Shown here: one piece after another, positions 1 to 8,041 of the stretch
Numbering within the stretch: the first letter of the stretch is position 1
Layout: the number at the start of each line of letters is the position of its first letter
Origin: Clostridia bacterium
GTDB taxonomy: Bacteria; Bacillota; Clostridia; Oscillospirales; Acutalibacteraceae
DNA: 59,888 nucleotides
Direction: 5' to 3'
NCBI GenBank assembly: GCA_017550105.1
Contig: JAFYLQ010000060.1
Span: 1 to 59,888 of the forward strand
Program-made: the position numbers and the translations under genes
Notes under the pieces: generated by a model
What the model was told of the DNA's origin: nothing
What the model saw: the letters and a program-made list of their open reading frames with translations, nothing else
The model's database searches: none

Positions 1-117
1 GTAGAAATAGCTATGGAAGTAGAGCCGGACAGAGGTATGGATTCAGATTCTGTGCTTCAGAAAAAATTTTTTCACTCTATCGATTTTCAACAAATGTCGC
101 ATAGCTTGTTTAGGTAA
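1..117 (+). CDS. 3' end of an unidentified gene (partial)
   Basis: The first reading frame is open from base 1 to a TAA at 115-117 and encodes 38 residues ending in SHSLFR. It is the only forward open frame before the promoter at 142. I do not recognise the C-terminal sequence. It could be a real gene tail cut by the window edge or a chance open frame; no terminator follows it. Confidence 0.35.
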   Translation, partial: VEIAMEVEPDRGMDSDSVLQKKFFHSIDFQQMSHSLFR

Positions 118-141
118 TAATAACAAAAAAATTGCCGTTGG

Positions 142-171
142 TTGACAAACGACAAATCAGGGGAATATAAT
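142..171 (+). promoter_or_regulatory. Sigma-A type promoter of the antiporter gene
   Basis: TTGACA (142-147) and TATAAT (166-171) are separated by 18 bases. The start codon of the antiporter lies about 30 bases downstream. Confidence 0.75.
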
Positions 172-203
172 AAAGCCATTATATATGGAAAAGGATGTTT
201 TTT

Positions 204-2024
204 ATGCAAAACAGAAGAAAACGCAGATTTTTTGCTGTTCTGGTTATGTGCATATTTATGTTCACCGTTGGCACCATCTGTTCCTTTGCAGGTAACGATG
301 CTGCTCCGGTTGAAGCACCCGCACAGTCAGACACAAGCTTCACCGTGGTTTACGACGCAGAAGACCCCGATAGCGCTGTTGAATACGATTTAACAGATGG
401 TGATTCGGCTCTTGCTTACGTTGAAAGCTACGCCGACAACCTTGAAGCAGATAAGGAGAACTTTGAAGCTCACACCGACACTGCTATTGACAAGGTTCGC
501 GAAACCATTCCTACATACGCTACCTTTGCAGCACTTCTTGCTCCCATTATTGCTATTGTTCTTGCACTTATAACAAAAGAGGTTTATTCCTCACTTGTTA
601 TCGGTATCATCGTTGGTGGTGCTATTTATGCAGGCGGCAACTTTGAGGGTACACTTACTCACGTGGTACAGGACGGCTTTATTGCAAGTATTTCCGACTC
701 CTGGAACGTAGGTATTATTATATTCCTCATCCTCTTGGGTGCTATTGTTGCTATGATGAACAAGGCAGGCGGTTCTGCTGCATTCGGCAGATGGGCTGCC
801 TCCAAAATCAAATCAAGAATCGGTGCTCAGCTCGCAACCATCGCACTTGGTGTTCTTATTTTCATCGACGACTATTTCAACTGTCTTACAGTTGGTTCCG
901 TTATGCGTCCCGTTACAGACTCAAACAAGATTTCACGTGCAAAGCTTTCATACCTTATTGATGCTACTGCCGCACCCGTTTGTATCATCGCTCCCATTTC
1001 ATCATGGGCTGCTGCAGTTGCAGGCTTTGCAAGAGGCGCAGGTGCAGAAAGCGGTATCAGTCTTTTCATTAACGCTATCCCCTACAACTTCTATGCACTT
1101 CTTACCATCGTTATGATGATTTTCCTTGCTATCACAGGTCTTAACTACGGTCCTATGAAGCGCCACGAGGAAAATGCTAAGGAAGGCGACCTTTTCACAA
1201 GCGGTACAAGACAGGCTATTGAAGAAATGACAGTAAACGAAAAGGGTAAGGTTATTGACCTTATTTTCCCCATTGTTGTGCTTATCATCAGCTGTGTTAT
1301 CGGTATGATTTACACAGGCGGCTTCTTCGAAGGCGCAAACTTTGTTGATGCATTCTCAGGCAGTGACGCTTCCGTTGGTCTTGCATTAGGTGCATTCGTA
1401 TCCGTAATTATCATTATCATTTACTTCCTTATCAGACGTGTTCTCAAATTCAAGGACCTTATGGAATGTGTGCCCGAAGGTTTCAAGGCTATGGTTCCCG
1501 CTATTATGATTCTTGCTTGCGCATGGACTCTTAAGGCTATGACCGACTCTCTCGGTGCAAAAATCTTCATTTCACAGCTTGTTGAAGGTAGTGCAGGTGC
1601 ATTCCAGGCATTCCTTCCTGCTATTATCTTCCTTGTTGCTGTTGGTCTTTCCTTCGCTACAGGTACATCCTGGGGTACATTCGGTATTCTTATCCCCATC
1701 GTACTCAGCGTATTCTCTGCAGACAATCCCCTTACAATCGTTTCAATTTCCGCTTGTATGGCAGGTGCCGTTTGCGGTGACCACTGCTCACCCATTTCCG
1801 ACACAACAATTATGGCTTCCGCAGGTGCTCAGTGCGACCACATCAACCACGTTTCAACTCAGTTACCCTATGCATTAACCGTTGCAGGTGTTTCCGCAGT
1901 CAGCTACGTAATAGCAGGCTTCATCCCCTCATGGTATATTGCACTTCCCATTTCATTGGCACTTATGATTGGTACCTTGGTTGTAATTATGTTGGTTACA
2001 AAGGCAAAACAGAAAAAAGCATAA
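204..2024 (+). CDS. NhaC-family Na+/H+ antiporter
   Basis: Predicted polytopic membrane antiporter of 606 residues that exchanges Na+ for H+ across the cytoplasmic membrane. The family signature is visible in the C-terminal half: GTSWGTFGILIP, then GDHCSPISDTTIMAS followed by CDHINHVSTQLPYAL. Many hydrophobic segments run from about residue 105 to the end. Before them lies a signal-like segment (about residues 8-30) and about 75 acidic, soluble residues, an uncommon extension. The second ATG (204) was chosen because GGAAAAGG at 187-194 gives it correct spacing; the ATG at 195 touches that ribosome binding site. Monocistronic, with its own promoter and terminator. The transported ion cannot be proved from sequence; amino-acid/H+ exchange is possible in this superfamily. 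Confidence 0.88.
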   Translation: MQNRRKRRFFAVLVMCIFMFTVGTICSFAGNDAAPVEAPAQSDTSFTVVYDAEDPDSAVEYDLTDGDSALAYVESYADNLEADKENFEAHTDTAIDKVRETIPTYATFAALLAPIIAIVLALITKEVYSSLVIGIIVGGAIYAGGNFEGTLTHVVQDGFIASISDSWNVGIIIFLILLGAIVAMMNKAGGSAAFGRWAASKIKSRIGAQLATIALGVLIFIDDYFNCLTVGSVMRPVTDSNKISRAKLSYLIDATAAPVCIIAPISSWAAAVAGFARGAGAESGISLFINAIPYNFYALLTIVMMIFLAITGLNYGPMKRHEENAKEGDLFTSGTRQAIEEMTVNEKGKVIDLIFPIVVLIISCVIGMIYTGGFFEGANFVDAFSGSDASVGLALGAFVSVIIIIIYFLIRRVLKFKDLMECVPEGFKAMVPAIMILACAWTLKAMTDSLGAKIFISQLVEGSAGAFQAFLPAIIFLVAVGLSFATGTSWGTFGILIPIVLSVFSADNPLTIVSISACMAGAVCGDHCSPISDTTIMASAGAQCDHINHVSTQLPYALTVAGVSAVSYVIAGFIPSWYIALPISLALMIGTLVVIMLVTKAKQKKA

Positions 2025-2027
2025 GTT

Positions 2028-2057
2028 AAAAACCTCCGCTTTGGCGGAGGTTTTTTT
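2028..2057 (+). terminator. Intrinsic terminator after the antiporter
   Basis: The 7-bp stem CCTCCGC/GCGGAGG with a short loop is followed by TTTTTTT. Confidence 0.9.
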
Positions 2058-2095
2058 ATTTATATTTATTTAACTAATTCATAGTTAATATATGA

Positions 2096-2101
2096 TATAA
2101 T
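2096..2101 (+). promoter_or_regulatory. Extended -10 promoter of the YitT-family gene
   Basis: TGATATAAT (2093-2101) is a good extended -10 element about 30 bases before the ATG. The -35 region is poor, as is common for extended -10 promoters. Confidence 0.5.
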
Positions 2102-2130
2102 GTAGAAAAATTTATTTCATCGGAGATGCT

Positions 2131-3042
2131 ATGAATAAGAATAAAAAAGACATAATTATAAAAAATCTTAAAAAATTCAAGATAACTAATTTTCTTATGC
2201 TTACGGTGGCGGGTATTATCAACGCTATTGGTGTTACAATGTTTCTTAGTCCCGTTAAGCTTTACGACAGCGGTATTTCGGGCACCTCTATGCTTCTGGC
2301 AAAGGTAACACCCGAATTTTTCACCCTTTCAATTTTCCTTTTAATTTTAAATATTCCCCTTTTCCTTTACGGACTTAAAAAGCAGGGTGTTCATTTTACC
2401 GTATACGCCATATACACCGTCGGCATTTACTCCCTTTGTGCATGGCTTATTACGGACGTTTTACCCATTGACGTTAACATAGCCTCGCCCCTTGCAGGTA
2501 CCGACCTTTTATTATGTGCTCTTTTCGGCGGTGCTATTTCGGGTATCGGTAGCGGTCTTGCCATACGCTTTGGCGGTGCAATGGACGGAATTGAAGTTAT
2601 GGCGGTGGTTTTTGCCAAAAAAATCGGTGTCACCGTAGGAAGCTTCGTAATGGTATATAACATAATTCTGTACGTAATATGCGGTATCGTTCTTAAAAGC
2701 TGGATTTTACCCCTTTACTCAATCGTGGCGTACGGTGCGGCACTTAAAACCGTTGACTATATCGTTGAAGGCTTTGACCGAGCCAAATGCGCTATGATAG
2801 TTACCACAAAGCCCGAGGATATCTGCTACATTCTTTCAGAGGTTTTTGAAAGCGGCTCAACTAAAATTGAGGTTCGCGGGGGATATTCAAACAGAGAAAA
2901 AACAATGGTCTACTTTATTGTAAACAGATTTCAGGTTACAAAGCTTAAAGAAATTGTTCACGAAACAGACCCCGGTGCATACATCACCATAAGTGAGGTT
3001 GCAGACGTATTTACGTCAGAGCATCAGGATAAGAAGGAATAA
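2131..3042 (+). CDS. YitT family membrane protein (DUF161/DUF2179)
   Basis: Protein of 303 residues. The N-terminal two thirds contain five or six membrane segments typical of the YitT/DUF161 family, with glycine-rich helices such as LFGGAISGIGSGLAIRFGGAMDG (about residues 131-153). The last about 80 residues form the soluble DUF2179 domain (EVRGGYSNREKTMVYFIVNR, then EIVHETDPGAYITISE). Length and domain order fit the family. Transport function is presumed but not established for the family. The ATG follows CGGAG at good spacing. Single-gene unit between two terminators. Confidence 0.88.
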   Translation: MNKNKKDIIIKNLKKFKITNFLMLTVAGIINAIGVTMFLSPVKLYDSGISGTSMLLAKVTPEFFTLSIFLLILNIPLFLYGLKKQGVHFTVYAIYTVGIYSLCAWLITDVLPIDVNIASPLAGTDLLLCALFGGAISGIGSGLAIRFGGAMDGIEVMAVVFAKKIGVTVGSFVMVYNIILYVICGIVLKSWILPLYSIVAYGAALKTVDYIVEGFDRAKCAMIVTTKPEDICYILSEVFESGSTKIEVRGGYSNREKTMVYFIVNRFQVTKLKEIVHETDPGAYITISEVADVFTSEHQDKKE

Positions 3043-3078
3043 AAAAAGCTCCTTGCATTTCTGCGAGGAGCAATTTTT
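3042..3078. terminator. Bidirectional terminator between convergent genes
   Basis: The stem GCTCCT/AGGAGC carries A-runs on the left and T-runs on the right, so it can end both the YitT-family gene and the convergent isomerase gene. Confidence 0.8.
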
Positions 3079-3079
3079 A

Positions 3080-3925
3080 TTATTTCATTGCATTTTTAAG
3101 GAAGTCAACTGCCGCACGGATGTCAACCTCGGGCTTGTCGCCAACCTCACGCTCGATTGTGAGGAAGCCGTTATAGCCGATTTCCTCAAGAGCCGCAAGA
3201 TAGTTTTGCCAATTTACACTACCCTCACCAAGGGGAACCTCAAGGAAGGAATCATCTGTAACAATAACGTCCTTTTTAATTCCGTAAACGATTTCGGGGT
3301 CACGGTAGAAAATCTGCTTACCGTCCTTAGCGTGGGTATGAACGATGTATTTTTTAAGGTTATGTACTGCACCAACGGGGTCGTCACCTGTAACCATAAC
3401 AAGGTTTGCAGGGTCAAGGTTAACACCAACGCCTGTGGAATTAAGGCTATCAAGGAAGCCCTTGAGCACTGCACTTGTTTCGGGACCTGTTTCAACTGCA
3501 AAATGTGCATCGATTGAATCTGCATATTCTGCAAGCTCGTGGCAAGCCTCCTGCATAATTTTATATCTGTCGTGATTGGGGTCTGAGGGAACAACACCGA
3601 TATGGGTTGTAACTATATCTGTTTCAAGCTCCTTTGCAAGGTCAAGAATTCTTTTAGATTTTTCCACTCTTTCCTCATTAAGGTCCTTGTGAATAAATCC
3701 GCCGCCGCCAAGGTCACCGCAAAGAGCAGAAATAACAAGACCGTTTGATTTTACAAGGTCAAGAAATTCCTTTCTTTTTGCGCCTACAAGGTTTTCGGGA
3801 GCCATTTCGCCCCTTGTTGCGTAAACCTGAATACCCTGTGCACCGCATTCTGCAGCCTTTTTAACTGACGTGGGAATATCAGTTCTGAAGGAGTTGATTA
3901 TAATACCTATGGGAAACTGCTTCAT
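3080..3925 (-). CDS. Sugar phosphate isomerase/epimerase (AP endonuclease 2-type TIM barrel)
   Basis: Protein of 281 residues with the xylose-isomerase-like/AP endonuclease family 2 fold. Metal-site residues are recognisable in order: Glu in VETGPE (about 144), Asp and Asn in NLDPAN (about 170), His in HTHAKD (about 198) and Glu in TIEREV near the end. The substrate is unknown; members interconvert ketoses or inositol derivatives. It is the last gene of the minus-strand group with rarA, 49 bases behind it. A good site (AGAGGT) precedes the ATG. A weak hairpin in the gap may partly separate it from rarA. Confidence 0.85.
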   Translation of the reverse strand: MKQFPIGIIINSFRTDIPTSVKKAAECGAQGIQVYATRGEMAPENLVGAKRKEFLDLVKSNGLVISALCGDLGGGGFIHKDLNEERVEKSKRILDLAKELETDIVTTHIGVVPSDPNHDRYKIMQEACHELAEYADSIDAHFAVETGPETSAVLKGFLDSLNSTGVGVNLDPANLVMVTGDDPVGAVHNLKKYIVHTHAKDGKQIFYRDPEIVYGIKKDVIVTDDSFLEVPLGEGSVNWQNYLAALEEIGYNGFLTIEREVGDKPEVDIRAAVDFLKNAMK

Positions 3926-3974
3926 AATAATACCTCTTATTTTTTATTTTTAGATTCAAACGAATCAAATTAAC

Positions 3975-5249
3975 TTATTTTTTGCCCTTTATTTTATTCC
4001 AATATTCCTTTGCGGCTTGCTCCTGCTTATTATCGCCGTAAAAATAATATTGCTTAGTTTTAAGTGCATCGGGCAAATACTGCTGCTCCACCCAACGATT
4101 GGGGTAATCGTGTGGGTACATATAAAACTGACCCTTTACCGCCGCATCGTCACCGTCGTAATGCATATTCTGAAGCTGACGGGGTATGGGGCCGCTTTTT
4201 CCCCTTTTAAGGTCATCCATTGCCTCTATAACCGCATTATGGGCAGTATTTGACTTAGGGGAGTTACAAACTAAAACAACCGCATCTGCAAGGGGAAGAC
4301 GTGCCTCGGGCATACCAACCTGCAGGGCAATGTCCGTTGCCGCCTTGACTATTGGTAAAATCATGGGGTAGGCAAGTCCTACGTCCTCGGCGGCACACAC
4401 AAGAAGCCTTCTTATGGCAGAGGTCATATCCCCTGCTTCAAGAAGCCTTGCAAGGTAATGAATTGCAGCATCCGGGTCGGAGCCTCGCATTGATTTTTGA
4501 AAAGCGGATAAAATATCGTAATGCTCGTCACCCTCTCTGTCGTACTTCATAGCACTTTTTTGGGTGAGTGATTTTGCACTTTCAAGAGTGATTACTCTTT
4601 TTTCGCCTTCTTGGGGCTTTTTTGCGGCTAAAACGCAGAGTTCCACCGCATTGAGGGATTTACGTACGTCACCGCCACAAGCGTTTGCTATGTGCCTTGT
4701 AACGCCCGTTTCTACGTCGAAGACTTCATTTTTCTCTTCTGCAAGAAGCTTAAAGCCCCTGATAACTGCATTTTCAACCTCATCGGGTGAAACGTATTTG
4801 AATTCAAACACGGAGGAACGGCTTAAAATTGCGCTGTAAACGTAGAAATAGGGATTCTCAGTTGTGGAGGCTATAAGTGTAATTGAGCCGTCCTCTATGT
4901 ACTCTAAAAGAGTCTGCTGCTGCTTTTTATTAAAATACTGAATCTCGTCAAGATACAAAAGAATACCGTTGGGTGCGGTAAATGAATTTAAATCATTCAC
5001 AATATCCCTAATATCCTGTGTACCTGCAGTAGTACAGTTGAGCTTACGAAGTGTACGGTCAGTCTTTTTGGCTATCATTCGGGCAAGGGTGGTTTTACCC
5101 GTTCCCGAGGGACCGTAAAATATCATATTGGGAAGCTCACCCGACTCAATGATATTACGAAGGGGCATATTTTCACCTATAAGGTGCTTCTGCCCTACAA
5201 TATCATCAAGGGAAACGGGTCTTATTCTGTCTGCTAAGGGTGTATGCAT
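3975..5249 (-). CDS. rarA: Replication-associated recombination protein A (RarA/MgsA AAA+ ATPase)
   Basis: Clamp-loader-like AAA+ ATPase of 424 residues acting at stalled replication forks. Walker A is GPSGTGKTT (about residues 46-54), Walker B LYLDEIQYF (about 98-106), sensor 1 TENPYF, and the C-terminal tetramerisation region contains SDPDAAIHYLARLLEAG. The start LADRIRP..LDDIVGQKHL is diagnostic of the family. Length is normal. It begins 4 bases after the zinc-ribbon gene, so they are almost certainly cotranscribed. Site AGGTGA precedes the ATG. Confidence 0.95.
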   Translation of the reverse strand: MHTPLADRIRPVSLDDIVGQKHLIGENMPLRNIIESGELPNMIFYGPSGTGKTTLARMIAKKTDRTLRKLNCTTAGTQDIRDIVNDLNSFTAPNGILLYLDEIQYFNKKQQQTLLEYIEDGSITLIASTTENPYFYVYSAILSRSSVFEFKYVSPDEVENAVIRGFKLLAEEKNEVFDVETGVTRHIANACGGDVRKSLNAVELCVLAAKKPQEGEKRVITLESAKSLTQKSAMKYDREGDEHYDILSAFQKSMRGSDPDAAIHYLARLLEAGDMTSAIRRLLVCAAEDVGLAYPMILPIVKAATDIALQVGMPEARLPLADAVVLVCNSPKSNTAHNAVIEAMDDLKRGKSGPIPRQLQNMHYDGDDAAVKGQFYMYPHDYPNRWVEQQYLPDALKTKQYYFYGDNKQEQAAKEYWNKIKGKK

Positions 5250-5253
5250 TATA

Positions 5254-6189
5254 TCACCTGAATAAACTTATTTCGATTAATCCTACAATTATAGCTAAAA
5301 TTAGGGGAAGAGTGCCGTAGCGCTTAAATAAATAAAGCTTCAGCTTGTCCCCTTCAAGTCCCTTTTTTTCTGCATCCTCAATGTTTTTACGTAGTTTTTT
5401 AAGGTAAATTTTATTGCCAAAAATACACAATAAAACCTTGGGAGCATAGCGTATTGCATAAGTAAGAACGGTAAGATACATAGGTACGGAAAAGTTATTT
5501 AATGCTACAATCAGACGCTTTTGAGCATCGGTTAAATCCTCACCCATTTCTTCGTACATTAACCATTCATAATCTGCATAAGCTTCGGGATTTTCGGTTA
5601 TTTCAACACTGCAATCGTTGACTGCAGTAATTAAATCGGTATTACTGTAAATATTGTAAAAGCTGAGACCGAAAAAGAGTAAATATCCTGCAAAAATTAA
5701 TGCGGAAATCTTATACATTTTACGGTAAAGTGACCATGCAAAGGGGAATAAAAACGCTATTGCGTTAAGTGATAAGCCCTTACTTAATGAGCTGATAACT
5801 GCAAATCTCGGCATATAATAATTTTGGTTTTTGCCAACTGCAGCCTCAAAAAGTGAGGAATGCTTGCCCTCAATTAAATGGTCCTGAACTGCACTGAATT
5901 TTATGAAGCCGGGAAGCCCTTTTTCGTTGATTTTAAAGGGGTTTTCGGCTTTTTGATTATTTGAATCCGACTCGTCGGAATGAGAAATTTTTTCAGTTTT
6001 TTCCTCAGGATTTTTATAATTTTCGGCTACGCTGTTATCAGTACCGTGCAACGCCTCGTTAAAGCATTTGCCCAGACTCTTGTAGCATTCGCGATGGTGT
6101 GGAGTACCACATTCGGGACATACCACAACGTCATCATTTTCAGTAAAGGTTTTGTTACAAACAGGGCAATGAAATTTAGTAAAATCCAT
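5254..6189 (-). CDS. Zinc-ribbon/prokaryotic RING finger membrane protein
   Basis: Protein of 311 residues. Residues about 7-45 hold a CPVC..CPECGTPHHRECY..C pattern (Cys4-His-Cys type), matching the prokaryotic RING finger/zinc-ribbon family. A charged linker (about 60-100) follows, then a membrane domain with two hydrophobic segments in the middle (about 142-185) and two more near 235-310, as in DUF2628-like proteins. Function unknown; a membrane-tethered zinc-binding adaptor is the most that can be said. It is the first gene of the rarA group and is divergent from dnaA, sharing a 240-bp intergenic region. Confidence 0.75.
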   Translation of the reverse strand: MDFTKFHCPVCNKTFTENDDVVVCPECGTPHHRECYKSLGKCFNEALHGTDNSVAENYKNPEEKTEKISHSDESDSNNQKAENPFKINEKGLPGFIKFSAVQDHLIEGKHSSLFEAAVGKNQNYYMPRFAVISSLSKGLSLNAIAFLFPFAWSLYRKMYKISALIFAGYLLFFGLSFYNIYSNTDLITAVNDCSVEITENPEAYADYEWLMYEEMGEDLTDAQKRLIVALNNFSVPMYLTVLTYAIRYAPKVLLCIFGNKIYLKKLRKNIEDAEKKGLEGDKLKLYLFKRYGTLPLILAIIVGLIEISLFR

Positions 6190-6210
6190 TTTTTATCTCT
6201 TTTCTTTTAA

Positions 6211-6239
6211 CGGATATTCTTCCAAAAATAGGATATCCG
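6211..6239 (-). promoter_or_regulatory. Leader hairpin upstream of the zinc-ribbon gene
   Basis: CGGATAT (6211-6217) and ATATCCG (6233-6239) can form a 7-bp stem in the 5' leader of the minus-strand transcript, about 20 bases before the start codon. Function unknown. Confidence 0.35.
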
Positions 6240-6251
6240 AATTCATTTTAA

Positions 6252-6280
6252 ATTTTACAGTATTACCATATAAATTGCAA
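6252..6280 (-). promoter_or_regulatory. Promoter of the zinc-ribbon/rarA operon
   Basis: Read on the minus strand: TTGCAA (6280-6275) and TAAAAT (6257-6252) with a 17-base spacer. Confidence 0.6.
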
Positions 6281-6344
6281 TACGAAAAGCTGTTAATTTT
6301 TTAAAAATTTTGAACAATTTTTGTCAGTTATTTTTGATTTTAGG

Positions 6345-6373
6345 TTGAAATGCATATATATATATGTTATAAT
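6345..6373 (+). promoter_or_regulatory. Promoter of dnaA with extended -10
   Basis: TTGAAA (6345-6350), 17-base spacer, TATAAT (6368-6373) preceded by TGT, giving an extended -10. The leader to the dnaA start is about 60 bases and very AT-rich. Confidence 0.75.
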
Positions 6374-6437
6374 TTAATGGAATATATTATAGTTATTTAT
6401 ATATACATTATAAATGTAAAATTTTGGGGTGAATTTA

Positions 6438-7787
6438 TTGGATAATATCTACTCTTTATGGGAGGAAATTTTAAAAGAACTTTCAAACTCCGTTTCCTCT
6501 GCAATAATGACAAAGTGGATTACGGCTTTGGTTCCTGTTTCCTTTGATGACGATTGTCTTACTCTTGAAACGTCAACGGAATTTACAAGGGGAATCGTAA
6601 AACGTTTTGTTCCTCAGATACAGATTGCGGCAGAAAACGTGCTTGGATTTGAAATTAAGGTTAATTTAATTGTGGACGAAAAAACGGCTCAGACTCAGGA
6701 TAAGCCCGACGGTAAAACTTTTGCCTCCGGCTTTAGTGAGGTTCACGGCGAAACTGCTTCAAGAAATTTTGAGCCCACCTTCTCAAACTTCATTGTTGGT
6801 AACACTAACCAGTTTGCATACGTTGCGGCAGTTGCGGTTACAAACAATCCCGGTAGCGTACATAACCCCCTTTTCATTTACGGTGAATCGGGTCTCGGTA
6901 AAACCCACCTTTTAAAGGCTATTCGTGCCGAGCTCAAAAGCACCCGTCCCAATATGAATATTCTTTACACAAGCGGTGAAAATTTCCTTAACGAAATGAT
7001 TAACCACATGGGCGAAAAAAATATGGGTGAGTTCCACAACAAATACAGAAACGCTGATATTTTACTTATGGACGATATTCAGTTCATCGGTAAAACAAGC
7101 GTCGCACAGGAGGAATTCTTCTACACCTTCGAGGCTCTTATAAATCAAGGCAAACAGATTGTTCTTACATCTGACCGTCCGCCCAAGGATATTCCCACAC
7201 TTGAGGAAAGATTAAGAAGCCGTTTTGTGCAGGGTCTTTTAGCGGATATTCAACCACCCATGCTTGAAACACGAATTGCAATTATACGTCGCAAGGCTCA
7301 AGCATTTGAAATGAATATTGCCGATGACGTAGTTGAGTTTATTGCAGAAAGGCTTAAAAACAACGTTCGTCAGATTGAGGGTGTTGTTAATAAGCTTTAT
7401 GCCGTTTATTCAATTGACGGTAATCCTCCCACAATAGGCGTGGCAAACGACATCATAAAGGACATTATTTACTACGCTCAGCCCACGGAAGTTACCATAA
7501 ATAACATCATTGATAAGGTTGCCGCTTCATTCGGTGTTACACCAGAAGATATACGTTCCGAAAAGAAAAAGGCTGAAATTTCCAACGCCAGACAATTCGC
7601 AATGTATATTATGCGTGAGGTTACAAACCTTACTTATGAAGAAATAGGTGCTCAGTTCGGCGGTAAAAAACACTCAACAGTTATTTACTCAATTGAAGCC
7701 TCCGAAAGTAAAATGGAGGACAACCCCCAGCTTAAAACCACCGTTTACGATATTATGAAGAGTATCAAAGACGAAAAGAACGATTAA
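6438..7787 (+). CDS. dnaA: Chromosomal replication initiator DnaA
   Basis: AAA+ initiator of 449 residues that binds and opens oriC. Domain I starts MDNIYSLWEEIL, domain III has Walker A GESGLGKTH (about residues 150-158) and Walker B LLMDDIQF, and domain IV ends with the DNA-binding signature. That signature reads GGKKHSTV where most DnaA proteins have GGRDHTTV (see findings). TTG at 6438 is chosen as start because GGGGTGA (6426-6432) is correctly spaced; the in-frame GTG at 6429 lies inside that site. First gene of the origin cluster. Confidence 0.97.
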   Translation: MDNIYSLWEEILKELSNSVSSAIMTKWITALVPVSFDDDCLTLETSTEFTRGIVKRFVPQIQIAAENVLGFEIKVNLIVDEKTAQTQDKPDGKTFASGFSEVHGETASRNFEPTFSNFIVGNTNQFAYVAAVAVTNNPGSVHNPLFIYGESGLGKTHLLKAIRAELKSTRPNMNILYTSGENFLNEMINHMGEKNMGEFHNKYRNADILLMDDIQFIGKTSVAQEEFFYTFEALINQGKQIVLTSDRPPKDIPTLEERLRSRFVQGLLADIQPPMLETRIAIIRRKAQAFEMNIADDVVEFIAERLKNNVRQIEGVVNKLYAVYSIDGNPPTIGVANDIIKDIIYYAQPTEVTINNIIDKVAASFGVTPEDIRSEKKKAEISNARQFAMYIMREVTNLTYEEIGAQFGGKKHSTVIYSIEASESKMEDNPQLKTTVYDIMKSIKDEKND

Positions 7788-7799
7788 ATAAAAACCAAT

Positions 7800-7850
7800 T
7801 TATAAACAATTTAAACACTAATGTTCAAAAAGTTATCTACATTATAAACA
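7800..7850 (+). promoter_or_regulatory. oriC: Cluster of variant DnaA boxes (probable oriC)
   Basis: Three 9-mers of form TTATNNACA lie in 51 bases: TTATAAACA (7800-7808), TTATCTACA (7833-7841) and TTATAAACA (7842-7850), the last two end to end. The classical box is TTATCCACA, so all three differ only at positions 5-6. No perfect classical box was found in either dnaA-flanking gap. Confidence 0.6.
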
Positions 7851-7967
7851 TTGACTTTTTAAGGCTTAAATTTACTGACATAAGCTAACATTTTTCCTAC
7901 ATTGGAAAATAATTGAATAACCCTTGAAAAATAAAGGAAAATTCAAGCTTTCTACAAATTAACAATC

Positions 7968-8001
7968 ACTACTACTGCTACTGTTTAATTAATTATTTTT
8001 G
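7968..8001 (+). promoter_or_regulatory. DnaA-trio-like repeat and AT-rich unwinding element
   Basis: ACTACTACTGCTACTG (7968-7983) reads on the lower strand, 3' to 5', as GAT GAT GAC GAT GAC, the pattern of the DnaA-trio that loads DnaA on one strand. It is followed directly by an A/T-only stretch (7984-8001). A box-like CTTTCTACA ends 11 bases before it. Order and polarity match the Bacillus subtilis basal unwinding system in the dnaA-dnaN gap. Confidence 0.55.
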
Positions 8002-8041
8002 CCGTAAAAAATCATTTTATTCTCACACAGGAGGTTAAATT

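Noticed and set aside
142-393. 83-codon open frame overlapping the antiporter start
   Set aside because: Its start falls on the promoter -35 element and its product is a shifted reading of the antiporter gene.
3951-3970. GATTC/GAATC hairpin between rarA and the isomerase as a terminator
   Set aside because: Only 5 pairs and an A-rich rather than T-rich 3' side on the transcribed strand; too weak to call.
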